From Deferribacteraceae bacterium UBA1873 (GTDB lineage: Bacteria > Chrysiogenota > Deferribacteres > Deferribacterales > Flexistipitaceae), in NCBI GenBank assembly GCA_002338145.1, contig DDHP01000045.1:1-41964 (forward strand): a stretch of DNA of 41,964 nt. The letters run 5' to 3'. The position numbers were made by a program, and so were the translations under genes. Positions 7,028-16,434 of the stretch are shown piece by piece. Within the stretch, counting starts at the first letter, position 1; each line of letters begins with the position of its first letter. The notes under the pieces are model-generated. The model was not told the origin of the DNA. It searched no databases and was given only the letters and a program-made list of their open reading frames with translations.

Positions 7028-8377
7028 CTATTTGCCCAAACAAAATTTGCTAAAAATATTATCAAGAATCTCATCCGTGTAAACGTCCCCGGTAATCTCA
7101 GATATAATATTTAAAGCCTGGTTTAGGTCAATAGAAAGTAAATCCAAAAAATCATTCTGTAAATTAACATCAGCCTCTTTTAAAATGTCAAACAATCTGC
7201 TCAAAAGAGACAGATGCCGCCCATTAATCAAAACTGAAGAACCCATTTTTTCAGAATCCTCAAAAATCACTCTGGAATAAATCAAATCCTCCAGTTGTTC
7301 AAAATTCGTCTTAAATTTTGCAGAAACACATATATCAAGAAAATCATAATTAGATGACTTCATAATGTCCATCTTATTGCCGACAACTATCCGCTCAGTA
7401 CCATTACTGATATCGAGTATTAAACGATCTTCGTCACTGAGAGGCTGGGAAATATCAAGCAAAACAATTACAAGATCAGCTTCATTGACTTTTTCCTTAG
7501 CTTTATCTATACCGATGGATTCCAGATCACTGTCAGAATCCCTCAGCCCAGCAGTATCCACAAGATTCACAGGTATACCCTTAATCAAAAGTTTCTCTTC
7601 TATATAATCCCTTGTGGTACCGGCATACTCAGAAACAATAGCCCTATCTTTCTGCACAAGATTATTAAGCAAAGAAGATTTGCCAACATTTGGTTTACCG
7701 ATAATTATAATATTCAAACCTTCACGATAAAATTTCTGCTTATTGTATGAATTAATAAGATTTTTGACATATTCAGCGATTGTCTCAAGATTAGATTGGA
7801 TATATGTATAATCGTGAGCAGATAAATCATCTTCAGGAAAATCAACATAAGCCTCAACAATACTTGCAGTGTCAATAAGTATATCTTTTAGCGATTTAAT
7901 TTTTGAACTCAAAGAACCCTGAAGCTGATTAAAAGAATAAAAAATGCCCTTCTCAGATTTGGATTCAATGAGATCCAAAATAGACTCAGCCTGAGTCAAA
8001 TCAACTTTATTGTTCAAAAAAGCTCTTTTGGTAAATTCACCAGGCTCAGCTGCCCTAACCCCCAAAGAATACAACGTTTCCAAAGCTTTTACAACAATCT
8101 GAGGGTTGCCATGAAAAGAGATTTCCAACGAATCCTCACCGGTGAACGAATTGGGAGATTTAAAAAAATAAAACACAACTTCATCTAATATAGTACCATC
8201 AGGTAATAGAAAATAACCGGTGTAAACATATCTATATCGTATCTGATTCTGATTAATTAAGTTATGAGAATAATCCATTAAAAGCTCACAACATTTAAAA
8301 GAATCTTCCCCGGAAACACGAACAACAATAACCGCAGAAGTTAACAAAGGCGTAATAGGAGCAGCTATAGTATCCAT
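7028..8377 (-). CDS. mnmE: tRNA modification GTPase MnmE (TrmE)
   Basis: MnmE is the GTPase half of the MnmE-MnmG complex that modifies wobble U34 of tRNAs. The N-terminal tetrahydrofolate-binding domain starts MDTIAAPITP and includes PGEFTKRAFLNNKVDLTQAE. The inserted G domain has the P-loop GKPNVGKSS, the switch segment DTAGLRDS and GNKMD. The C-terminus ends FCLGK, the family motif with its essential Cys. The length (449 residues) is normal. The segment after MDTIAA is divergent: the usual PPG-rich loop is replaced by PITPLLTSA. The start codon overlaps the folD stop (TAATG), which implies translational coupling. Confidence 0.94.
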   Translation of the reverse strand: MDTIAAPITPLLTSAVIVVRVSGEDSFKCCELLMDYSHNLINQNQIRYRYVYTGYFLLPDGTILDEVVFYFFKSPNSFTGEDSLEISFHGNPQIVVKALETLYSLGVRAAEPGEFTKRAFLNNKVDLTQAESILDLIESKSEKGIFYSFNQLQGSLSSKIKSLKDILIDTASIVEAYVDFPEDDLSAHDYTYIQSNLETIAEYVKNLINSYNKQKFYREGLNIIIIGKPNVGKSSLLNNLVQKDRAIVSEYAGTTRDYIEEKLLIKGIPVNLVDTAGLRDSDSDLESIGIDKAKEKVNEADLVIVLLDISQPLSDEDRLILDISNGTERIVVGNKMDIMKSSNYDFLDICVSAKFKTNFEQLEDLIYSRVIFEDSEKMGSSVLINGRHLSLLSRLFDILKEADVNLQNDFLDLLSIDLNQALNIISEITGDVYTDEILDNIFSKFCLGK

Positions 8378-9234
8378 TATACTAACAGATTTTCCCTAAG
8401 CCTGAAAGATTTTAGAGTATTGTAAAGCAACATCGTAATAGTCATAGGCCCCACACCCCCAGGAACAGGAGTAATAAAAGAGCATTTATTCTGCACACTT
8501 TCAAAATCCACATCCCCAGTGACTTTCCCATTAAAACGATTCATCCCGACATCCACAACAACAGCACCAGGTTTAACAAACTCATTAGTAATAAAATGAG
8601 CTTTTCCAACCCCTGTAACAAGTATATCCGCTTGAGAAGTAATTTCGGGTACATTCGTAGTCATTATATGGCATATTGACACAGTAGCATTATTTCTTAA
8701 AAAAAGGGCAGCCATTGGCTTGCCAACAATATTACTGGCACCCACAACAACTGCGTGCTTACTCTCAACCTGTATTTCATACTCTTCCAATAACTTTATA
8801 ATACCATAAGGCGTGCAGGGAAAAAGAGTGTCAGCACCAATATTAAGCAAACCAACATTAAAAGGATGAAAACCATCGACATCCTTTGCAGGATCTATAG
8901 ATAGAAGTATTTTATTTTCATCAATATGGCCGGGTAAAGGTAGCTGCACAAGAATACCATCAATTGTATCATCGTTATTATATAAAGATATAATATCCAG
9001 AAGTTTATCAGTCGTAATTGAAGCATCAAGTCGCTTTACAACCGATTTAAAACCTACCCTCAGACATGCCTTCTCCTTCATAGAGACATATAAATTACTC
9101 GCATAATCATCACCTACGATAATCACAGCTATCCCGGGTACCCTCTTATTTTTTCCCCTTAATGAATCAACCTGTCTGCCAAAGCCATTAATAAGTTTTT
9201 CAGAAAGTGCCTTGCCATCCAAAATTGTGGCCAA
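8377..9234 (-). CDS. folD: bifunctional methylenetetrahydrofolate dehydrogenase/cyclohydrolase FolD
   Basis: FolD interconverts 5,10-methylene-THF and 10-formyl-THF using NADP, supplying one-carbon units. Diagnostic segments are ASNLYVSMKEKA (with the catalytic Lys), DGILVQLPLPGHIDENKIL, KDVDGFHP, the nucleotide-binding VVGASNIVGKPMA and the C-terminal TPVPGGVGPMTITML. The 285-residue length is typical. The start is a TTG at 9234 with AAGGAGG 6-7 nt upstream; no in-frame ATG fits. The gene begins 1 nt after the gyrA stop. Its product feeds the folate chemistry used by MnmE next to it, although co-location with gyrase need not be functional. Confidence 0.94.
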   Translation of the reverse strand: MATILDGKALSEKLINGFGRQVDSLRGKNKRVPGIAVIIVGDDYASNLYVSMKEKACLRVGFKSVVKRLDASITTDKLLDIISLYNNDDTIDGILVQLPLPGHIDENKILLSIDPAKDVDGFHPFNVGLLNIGADTLFPCTPYGIIKLLEEYEIQVESKHAVVVGASNIVGKPMAALFLRNNATVSICHIMTTNVPEITSQADILVTGVGKAHFITNEFVKPGAVVVDVGMNRFNGKVTGDVDFESVQNKCSFITPVPGGVGPMTITMLLYNTLKSFRLRENLLV

Positions 9235-9235
9235 A

Positions 9236-11647
9236 CTAAACCTCCTTAATTACTGCAAAAGAGACAATATAATCATCACCAGTATTCATAAGAGTGACAC
9301 CCTGCGTATCTCTGCTCAAAACTGAAATTTGAGAAACACCTGTACGTATAATTTTACCGCTTTTTGTAATTAACATAACATCATCAGAATCCAAAACTTG
9401 CTTAGCGCCACAAATATTACCTGTTTTAGGAGTAACCTTTGATAATTTAACACCTTTACCGCCTCTTGACTGCAGTCTGTATTCATTTACCATTGTACGT
9501 TTACCAAAACCGTTTTCTGTTACAGTTAATAGGAAAGGAGCACCGGAGGCAATTTCCATAGAAACCACTTCATCAGATTTAGCTAAATCGATACCTTTCA
9601 CACCACTTGCATTCCTTCCCATAGATCTTATCTCACTGGCAGAAAAATGGATGGCTTTCCCATTCTTTGTAGCTAATAAAATATTGTCATCATCTGTAAC
9701 AAAGTCTGTTGAAACAATCTCGTCACCATCACGAAGCTTAATTGCCTTAATACCACTTCTGCCACTTTTAAACAAATTAACATGAGATTTTTTTACTAAC
9801 CCCTTTTTTGTTCCGAAAATGATATTTTTATCGTCAACATTGTCGGAAACAGACAATACAGAAGCAATATATTCATTATCAGAAAATTCGATAAAATTAG
9901 ATATGTGCCTGCCTCTTGTACCAGGGGCAGATTCAGGAAGTTCATATACCTTCAGAAAATAAATATTACCAAAATTTGTAAAAAACATCAGTTTTGAATG
10001 ATTTGAAGATACTATAATCCTTTCAATAAAATCATCACCCTTACTCAAGGCACCGGATTTTCCTTTCCCACCACGTTTTTGGGCAGTAAAAGATGTTAGT
10101 GGTGTCCTCTTTATATATCCGTTATGCGTAATGGTTACAACAGCCTCATCATCCGGTATAAGGTCCTCTACATTTATCTCTTCAATAGAAGAAGAAATCT
10201 CTGTCAGTCTTTCATCACCGTACTTATCTTTAATCTCGGTTAGCTCATCATAAATAACATTATTCAGTACATCCCTGTTATTCAAAATATTTTTATAAAA
10301 TTCGATATCTTTTAACGTATTTTTATACTCATCTTCAAGTTTGTCTATTTCAAGACCTGTCAGCTTCTGAAGTCGCATATCAAGGATAGCCTGTGACTGG
10401 GTGTTGGTGAAAGCAAATCTATCCATTAACCGCGATTTAGCTTCTTTAGCATCGTTAGACCCTCTGATTATCTTTATAACTTCATCAATATTCTCAACGG
10501 CAAGTTTCAAGCCCTCAAGAATGTGAAGTCTGTTCTCAGCATGTTTTAAAAGATATTCTGTTCGTCTTGTAACAACAACAATTCTGTGCTTTATAAATTC
10601 CTCTAAAATCCTAAGCAGAGAAAAAGTTTTGGGTCTGCCATCAATCAGAGCCACCATATTTATACCGAAAGATGTTTCCAAAGACGTATATTTATACAAT
10701 CTATTAAGTATAATATCAGGATGATCACCTTTCTTAATTTCAATAACAACACGAATACCATCTCTGTCAGACTCATCCCGCAAATCTGATATACCTGTGA
10801 TTTTCTTGTCCCTGACAAGCTCAGCAATTTTTTCAATAAGATTAGCCTTGTTAACCTGATAAGGCAATTCAGTGACAATTATACGCTCCCTGCCATTCTT
10901 TAATTCTTCAATATGAGTTCTAGCTCGTACTTTAATGGATGCTCTGCCGGTAAGATAAGCATTCTTTATATCTGAAATTCCCATTATTATACCTGCAGTG
11001 GGAAAATCCGGACCTTTTATATAATTCAAAACACCTTCGGCAGTATAATTTTCATTTTTTAACATATATTGAAGGGCATTTATAACCTCTGTTAAATTAT
11101 GCGGCGGAATATTCGTGGCCATTCCAACTGCTATACCACTGCCACCATTAATCAGCAAATTGGGAATTTTGGTAGGCAAAACAACAGGCTCAGAGAGTGA
11201 ACCATCATAATTATCTATAAAATCAACAGTGTTTTTATCAAGATCAGCAAGCATTTCTTCCGCAATTTTAGCCATACGTATTTCAGTGTATCTCATTGCA
11301 GCAGGTGAATCTCCATCTATTGAACCGAAATTACCCTGACCATCAATCAACGGATACCGCATAGAAAAATCTTGGGCCATTCTCACCACAGTATCATAAA
11401 CTGCAGCATCACCGTGAGGATGATATTTACCAATGACATCACCAACAATCCTGGCAGATTTTTTATACGGTTTATTATGAACAATGCCCATTTCACTCAT
11501 AGCGTATAAAACACGCCGGTGAACAGGCTTTAACCCATCCCTGACATCAGGTAACGCTCTGCCCACTATGACACTCATTGCGTAATCAAGGTAGCTGTTT
11601 TTTATAGAGTCCTCTATACTAAGTTCAATAATACCTTTTTCTTTCAT
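9236..11647 (-). CDS. gyrA: DNA gyrase subunit A
   Basis: GyrA is the DNA breaking-rejoining subunit of gyrase, which introduces negative supercoils. The winged-helix/tower domain runs from the N-terminus, with catalytic Tyr120 in AAMRYTEIRM. The C-terminal beta-pinwheel carries the GyrA box QKRGGKG, which separates gyrase from topoisomerase IV. The length is 803 residues, lacking the long acidic tail of some proteobacterial forms. In the quinolone-resistance region the sequence is HPHGDAAVYDT, so Ala81 stands where E. coli has Ser83, while Asp85 (E. coli Asp87) is kept. The ribosome site overlaps the gyrB stop, and the spacing of 10 nt indicates a gyrB-gyrA operon. Confidence 0.97.
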   Translation of the reverse strand: MKEKGIIELSIEDSIKNSYLDYAMSVIVGRALPDVRDGLKPVHRRVLYAMSEMGIVHNKPYKKSARIVGDVIGKYHPHGDAAVYDTVVRMAQDFSMRYPLIDGQGNFGSIDGDSPAAMRYTEIRMAKIAEEMLADLDKNTVDFIDNYDGSLSEPVVLPTKIPNLLINGGSGIAVGMATNIPPHNLTEVINALQYMLKNENYTAEGVLNYIKGPDFPTAGIIMGISDIKNAYLTGRASIKVRARTHIEELKNGRERIIVTELPYQVNKANLIEKIAELVRDKKITGISDLRDESDRDGIRVVIEIKKGDHPDIILNRLYKYTSLETSFGINMVALIDGRPKTFSLLRILEEFIKHRIVVVTRRTEYLLKHAENRLHILEGLKLAVENIDEVIKIIRGSNDAKEAKSRLMDRFAFTNTQSQAILDMRLQKLTGLEIDKLEDEYKNTLKDIEFYKNILNNRDVLNNVIYDELTEIKDKYGDERLTEISSSIEEINVEDLIPDDEAVVTITHNGYIKRTPLTSFTAQKRGGKGKSGALSKGDDFIERIIVSSNHSKLMFFTNFGNIYFLKVYELPESAPGTRGRHISNFIEFSDNEYIASVLSVSDNVDDKNIIFGTKKGLVKKSHVNLFKSGRSGIKAIKLRDGDEIVSTDFVTDDDNILLATKNGKAIHFSASEIRSMGRNASGVKGIDLAKSDEVVSMEIASGAPFLLTVTENGFGKRTMVNEYRLQSRGGKGVKLSKVTPKTGNICGAKQVLDSDDVMLITKSGKIIRTGVSQISVLSRDTQGVTLMNTGDDYIVSFAVIKEV

Positions 11648-11657
11648 TCTTCACCTG

Positions 11658-14030
11658 TCATATATCTATATTTTTGGCTTTTAATGCATTTTCTTCAATA
11701 AATTCCCTACGAGGTGCCACAATATCACCCATCAAAAGCGAAAACAGCTCATCAGCTGCTTCAGCATCTTCAATTCTAACCTGATAAAGAGATCTTCTTT
11801 CAGGATCAACTGTAGTCTCCCACAATTGTTCCGGATTCATTTCCCCCAGACCCTTATACCGCTGTATACTCAATCCCTTTTTACCTCTCTCTTCAATAAA
11901 AGAAATCAAATCCTTTACATTGTCAAAAAACCTGTCTTCACCCGAAACAGTAATTTTATAAGGTACAGGGCCAAGTTCCTTTACAAAAACACCTAATCTT
12001 CTAAGCTCTTTAAATTCGGGCGTAGTAAGAAACTCTGTGTCTAAAACAAAACGTTTTATTTCACTTTCAAAAATCAAATTATAACGGTCAAATTCATCAT
12101 TATAATCCACATGATAATTTTTATAGTTATCCAGAATATTTTTTTCCTTTAAATAGTTAAAAAGATTTTCAACATAAACTTTATCAGAAATATTATTTAC
12201 ATTCAAATCATCAAAAGTTGCCAGTTCAGACATAAGCTCTCTGTAAAGCCCCTTTCTATTAAACTTATCGAGTAACGCATCATAGGCAATAATATTCTTA
12301 AATACCTCCTTGTATCTATGTTTGGCTAAATTGCCTATTGTGATATCAGTCAAACCTGAATCAAGGAGAAAATTTTCCATTTCATCTTCATCATGTATAT
12401 ATTTTTCCATTTTCCCTTTCTTCACCTTATAAAGAGGTGGTTTAGCTATATATAGATAGCCTCTTTCTATTATCGGCCTCATATATCTGAAAAAATATGT
12501 AAGTAAAAGAGTTGTAATATGGGCACCATCAACATCAGCATCTGTCATTATAATTATTTTATGGTACCTAAGCTTTTCAATATTAAATTCTTCTTTTCCA
12601 ATGCCTGTACCCAAAGCAGTAACAATACTCTTTATTTCATTATTTGATAAAAGCTTATCAAATCTGGCCTTTTCTACATTTAAAATCTTACCTTTCAGAG
12701 GTAAAATAGCCTGAAATTTACGATGTCTGCACTGTTTGGCGGATCCGCCGGCTGAATCACCCTCTACAATAAAAATCTCCGATAAAGAAGGATCTTTTTC
12801 CTGGCAGTCAGCAAGCTTCCCAGGAAGAGTGGATACTTCCAAAGCATTTTTTCGTCTTGTTAACTCTTTCGCTTTCCGTGCAGCTTCCCTTGCACGAAAT
12901 GCCTGTATTGCTTTATCAAGTATCTTTTTTACAATAGCGGGATTTTCTTCCAAATAATCTGTCAAATACGTATTCATGACATTTTCAACAGCAGTTTTAG
13001 CTTTGGAAGAACCCAGTTTACCCTTTGTCTGACCTTCAAAAACAGGCTCATTCATCTTTACAGATATTATAGCAGACATACCTTCTCTTATATCATCACC
13101 GGTTAAGTTAAACTTTTCCTTTAGCAAACCATGTCTATTTATAAAACTATTAAATATTTTGGTGTAGGCAGTTTTAAAACCAGCTTCATGAGTACCTCCG
13201 CCATCGGTATGAATATTATTAACAAAAGAATAGATAGACTCATTGTAAGAGTCATTATACAATAAGGATATTTCAACTAAGATATCCTCATATTTCCCCT
13301 GAATATAAATTGGCTCATCTATAAGCAACCCTTTACTCTTGTTAAGATATTTTATATAGCTTACAATCCCGCCTTCTGCGTAAAAAGTATGAGATTTGTC
13401 ATCTTTTTCGTCATTAAGTACTATTTCAACACCGCTGTTTAAAAAAGCAAGCTCACGAAATCTTCTGGATAAACTTTCATAAGAAAATTCTGTTGTTTCA
13501 AATATTTCAGGATCTGATTTGAACGTTATTTTTGTCCCAGTTTTATTTGTTTTACCTATCTTCTCAAAATTACAAACGGGAATTCCCTTTTCATATTTTT
13601 GGTAATAAATACCACCATCTCTTCTTACTGTAACCTCAAGGAACTCAGATAGCGCATTAACAACAGATATCCCAACTCCATGCAAACCGCCGGAAGCATA
13701 ATAGGCCCCGGAATTAAACTTACCACCAGAATGAAGAGTAGTCATTACAACTTCAACAGTTGGTTTTCCGGCTACAGGATGTGTGCCCACCGGTATACCC
13801 CTACCGTCATCTTCGATTGTTATGCTACCATCTATATGAAGTGTAACAGTAATTTTCGTGCAGAACCCGGCCATTGCCTCATCAATGGAATTATCTATTA
13901 CTTCATATACCAAATGGTGAAGACCTTTTGTATCAGTGGAGCCAATATACATTCCCGGCCTCTGTCTGACCGGATCCAGACCTTCCAAAACCCTTATACT
14001 GGACTCACTATAATCCTTATTCCTTTCCAT
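11658..14030 (-). CDS. gyrB: DNA gyrase subunit B
   Basis: GyrB is the ATPase and Toprim subunit of gyrase. The GHKL ATPase shows EVIDNSIDEA, DDGRGIPVG and the glycine-rich GGLHGVGISVVNALS (about 114-128). The transducer carries QTKGKLG. The Toprim domain has EGDSAGGS at 423-430 and DADVD at 497-501, then PLKGKILNVEKARFDK. A family insert of about 130 residues precedes the C-terminal QRYKGLGEMNPEQLWETT, as in Gram-negative gyrases; the total is 790 residues. One oddity is KQCRHRKFQ, with Cys434 where almost all GyrB proteins have Gly. AGGAG lies 6 nt before the ATG. The gene is 26 nt downstream of recF. Confidence 0.97.
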   Translation of the reverse strand: MERNKDYSESSIRVLEGLDPVRQRPGMYIGSTDTKGLHHLVYEVIDNSIDEAMAGFCTKITVTLHIDGSITIEDDGRGIPVGTHPVAGKPTVEVVMTTLHSGGKFNSGAYYASGGLHGVGISVVNALSEFLEVTVRRDGGIYYQKYEKGIPVCNFEKIGKTNKTGTKITFKSDPEIFETTEFSYESLSRRFRELAFLNSGVEIVLNDEKDDKSHTFYAEGGIVSYIKYLNKSKGLLIDEPIYIQGKYEDILVEISLLYNDSYNESIYSFVNNIHTDGGGTHEAGFKTAYTKIFNSFINRHGLLKEKFNLTGDDIREGMSAIISVKMNEPVFEGQTKGKLGSSKAKTAVENVMNTYLTDYLEENPAIVKKILDKAIQAFRAREAARKAKELTRRKNALEVSTLPGKLADCQEKDPSLSEIFIVEGDSAGGSAKQCRHRKFQAILPLKGKILNVEKARFDKLLSNNEIKSIVTALGTGIGKEEFNIEKLRYHKIIIMTDADVDGAHITTLLLTYFFRYMRPIIERGYLYIAKPPLYKVKKGKMEKYIHDEDEMENFLLDSGLTDITIGNLAKHRYKEVFKNIIAYDALLDKFNRKGLYRELMSELATFDDLNVNNISDKVYVENLFNYLKEKNILDNYKNYHVDYNDEFDRYNLIFESEIKRFVLDTEFLTTPEFKELRRLGVFVKELGPVPYKITVSGEDRFFDNVKDLISFIEERGKKGLSIQRYKGLGEMNPEQLWETTVDPERRSLYQVRIEDAEAADELFSLLMGDIVAPRREFIEENALKAKNIDI

Positions 14031-14056
14031 AACCTACTCCTGGTAAAAACCATATT

Positions 14057-15067
14057 TTATTGTAAATGTATTATATGCCCATCGGTAAAAAAATTATTCT
14101 TAACACCGGTAATAAAAACCTGGTTTTTATTAAAGAATTCCCTGAATGCATTAATCCTGTTTTCATCCAAACCGACTTCCAGGTCGTCTAATACGACTAT
14201 TATATCATTTTTTAAAATTTCTTCAACAATTAAAACAGCTGATGCTAAGGAAGCCAAACTGAAAGACTTCTTTTGTCCGAAACTTGCAAAGGATTCGTAC
14301 TTTCTGTCACAGTATTCAACATATATTTTATCTAAGTGTGCTCCTCTTAAAATTTTTCTTCTTTTTAACTCTTCTTTATATTCAGAATTTTCTATTTTTG
14401 AATTTTGTATTATAAATCTAAAATCTTCGATATTTTTAAATATATCGTGTTTTATATAATCCAGCTTGTTGTTCAAAAGTTCTAAAATAAAAATTCTATT
14501 ATTCTGAATTTTATCAGAAAGTTTTTTCAGTTCTTCAGTCACTGATTGAAAATAAAGAGTATCGGGATTATTAAAATTAAGCATATTTTTTTTTATCTTC
14601 AGTAGTTTACTGTAGTCTTTAAGAACAACCAAATGTTCAGTGCTATAATAAAAACAAATTTTATCAAGAAATCTTCTTTTGTTTTCCTGGTTGTCGCTGA
14701 GCAGACCTTCATTTTCAGGTGAGTAAACCAATATAGGATTATTATAAATGTAACTGCTAAGATTATTTATACGTTTGCCGTTCTCATAAATGGTGACATT
14801 TTTATCATAATTAAAAGAAAGTTTGTAATTAAAATCATCTTTTGAAAGATAAGCCTGTAAATAAAAACTGTCTTGATTAAAATTTACAAGTTTTTGAAAT
14901 TGGTTCTGTCTGAAACTTTTCCCGTTTAAAATCGTATGCACGGCCTCTACAACACTTGTTTTGCCTGTGCCATTGTTACCTGTTATGTAATTAAAACCTT
15001 TTGTAAAATATAAGTCAAGTTTTCTGTGATTTCTGAAGTTGACAATCTTTATTGAATCTAAATACAC
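14057..15067 (-). CDS. recF: DNA replication and repair protein RecF
   Basis: RecF is an SMC-like ATPase that helps load RecA at gaps in single-stranded DNA. The start MYLDSIKIVNFRNHRKLDLYF is characteristic, followed by the Walker A motif GNNGTGKTS at about 34-42, the signature region FGQKKSFSLASLASA and the Walker B/D-loop VVLDDLEVGLDENR. At 336 residues it is slightly short. The start codon is GTG at 15067; a possible ribosome site (AGAAGG) lies about 13 nt upstream, which is far and suggests modest translation. It follows dnaN after 17 nt and precedes gyrB, the classic origin-cluster order. Confidence 0.94.
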   Translation of the reverse strand: MYLDSIKIVNFRNHRKLDLYFTKGFNYITGNNGTGKTSVVEAVHTILNGKSFRQNQFQKLVNFNQDSFYLQAYLSKDDFNYKLSFNYDKNVTIYENGKRINNLSSYIYNNPILVYSPENEGLLSDNQENKRRFLDKICFYYSTEHLVVLKDYSKLLKIKKNMLNFNNPDTLYFQSVTEELKKLSDKIQNNRIFILELLNNKLDYIKHDIFKNIEDFRFIIQNSKIENSEYKEELKRRKILRGAHLDKIYVEYCDRKYESFASFGQKKSFSLASLASAVLIVEEILKNDIIVVLDDLEVGLDENRINAFREFFNKNQVFITGVKNNFFTDGHIIHLQ

Positions 15068-15084
15068 TTTGTGGTTAATGCCTT

Positions 15085-16191
15085 CTAATATCTTTCTATG
15101 GTAATAGCTACAAGAAGATATTGATAATTACCATTTTCAGGGACAAAAATTGCTGGATTCTTCCTGCCAATTAATTTGATGGTAAAAAAATCTGAATCTA
15201 TATGATTTACTATGTCTAAAAGAAGTTTTGAGTTAAAAATAATATCAAGACTTTCACCGTTGAAATCGATATCTTCTATTACTTCGTTACCCTGACCGTA
15301 TTCGGTTTCCAAACTGTAAATATTTAACATATTTTCATTAAAAGATAAAGCTATGCCTCTTGATATTTCACTTGTAATAGTTGAAATTCTTCTAACAACC
15401 TCTTCAAATTCTCTTGTGGGAATTTTAGCAAAATAGGGATATTTTGTGTGAAAAAGTGAGCCTATATTTCTTATAAATTTTTCGATTAATTTTGAATATA
15501 CTGTAATATTATCTATTTTAAATTGAATTTGTTTCTTATCTGTTTCCACCTCTACATATTCGTCTAAATCTAAAAGTTTCGTAACCTCTACTGCAGTCTT
15601 CTTAGGAATATTGATTGTAAATTCATCGCTGAATTCCTCATCGAATTCAGTATTAGCAATAGCTATTCTTTGAAAGTCAGCTGAACCTACTTCCAATTGG
15701 TTGCCAAAAACCCTAAAGTGAGCTCCTGTATACTCTATTTTTGATGGGTCGTTTGAAATGCAAAAATTTGTTTTTTTCAAAAGGGTTTGTAATTCGTTAC
15801 TCTTCATTTTGATATGATACTCAGGTGTTATGTATGTCATTGTTGGAAAAAATTCTGGTTCAATTGTAGATAAACTGAATTGGGATTTTCCTGATTTTAA
15901 CTGCAGTTTACCCCCGTTAAGTTTAAAATTTATTACAGATGCATTGGGTAATTCTTTTATAATATCATTAAGTTTTTTACATGAAACTGTAGTTATTCCG
16001 GATTCTTCAATATTTGCATCCAGCTTTGCTGAAAATCCCATATGGGTATTGGAAGCCTTTAATATTATTTCTTCGTTTGTGGATTGAATAAGGATGTTTT
16101 CTAAAATTGTATTTATTCCTTTGGTACTTGTAAAATTGTTTGCATGTTGAATGAGAGGTAATATTTTTTCCTTGATTATGCTAAATTGCAT
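15085..16191 (-). CDS. dnaN: DNA polymerase III beta subunit (sliding clamp)
   Basis: DnaN forms the ring-shaped homodimer that tethers DNA polymerase III and many repair proteins to DNA. The 368 residues fit three clamp domains. Recognisable parts are the N-terminal MQFSIIKEKILPLIQHANNFTSTKG, FSLSTIEPEFFPTM in domain 1, and the C-terminal tail (PENGNYQYLLVAITIERY), in which the usual MPMRL ending is replaced by ITIERY. AGGAGAG lies 7 nt before the ATG. It is preceded by a 243-bp AT-rich spacer after dnaA that looks like origin DNA. Confidence 0.93.
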   Translation of the reverse strand: MQFSIIKEKILPLIQHANNFTSTKGINTILENILIQSTNEEIILKASNTHMGFSAKLDANIEESGITTVSCKKLNDIIKELPNASVINFKLNGGKLQLKSGKSQFSLSTIEPEFFPTMTYITPEYHIKMKSNELQTLLKKTNFCISNDPSKIEYTGAHFRVFGNQLEVGSADFQRIAIANTEFDEEFSDEFTINIPKKTAVEVTKLLDLDEYVEVETDKKQIQFKIDNITVYSKLIEKFIRNIGSLFHTKYPYFAKIPTREFEEVVRRISTITSEISRGIALSFNENMLNIYSLETEYGQGNEVIEDIDFNGESLDIIFNSKLLLDIVNHIDSDFFTIKLIGRKNPAIFVPENGNYQYLLVAITIERY

Positions 16192-16434
16192 ATATTTGCT
16201 CTCCTAATAACTTATTTTAAATAATAAATAATAGTAGTAATAGTATAGTATATGGAAAATGTTGACAAGTTAAAATTTAAATAATGTGACAGTACTTTTT
16301 GGTATTAACAATTATGTTGAAATTTTGTAATAGTATTCAACATAGTTAACAATGTTAGCTGAAAAAAATGATAAATGTAAATTGTCCACAGATTTTAAAA
16401 TAGTTGTACAGTTTGTTTTTAACATTGATAGTTT
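16192..16434. other. candidate oriC segment between dnaA and dnaN
   Basis: This 243-bp, very AT-rich non-coding spacer holds a run of five DnaA-trio-like triplets on the plus strand (TAATAGTAGTAATAG, 16229-16243). Sixteen bp to its right is a degenerate DnaA-box-like 9-mer (minus-strand TTGTCAACA, 16260-16268), and a closer match, TTGTCCACA, lies at 16382-16390. The stretch 16201-16228 next to dnaN is almost pure A/T and could be the unwinding element. The order box, spacer, trios, AT-rich DNA, dnaN parallels the Bacillus subtilis basal unwinding system. Confidence 0.45.

Noticed and set aside
16262..16267. TTGACA on the plus strand in the dnaA-dnaN spacer
   Set aside because: It points toward the 3' end of dnaA, no plus-strand gene follows, and the same bases are better explained as a box-like 9-mer.
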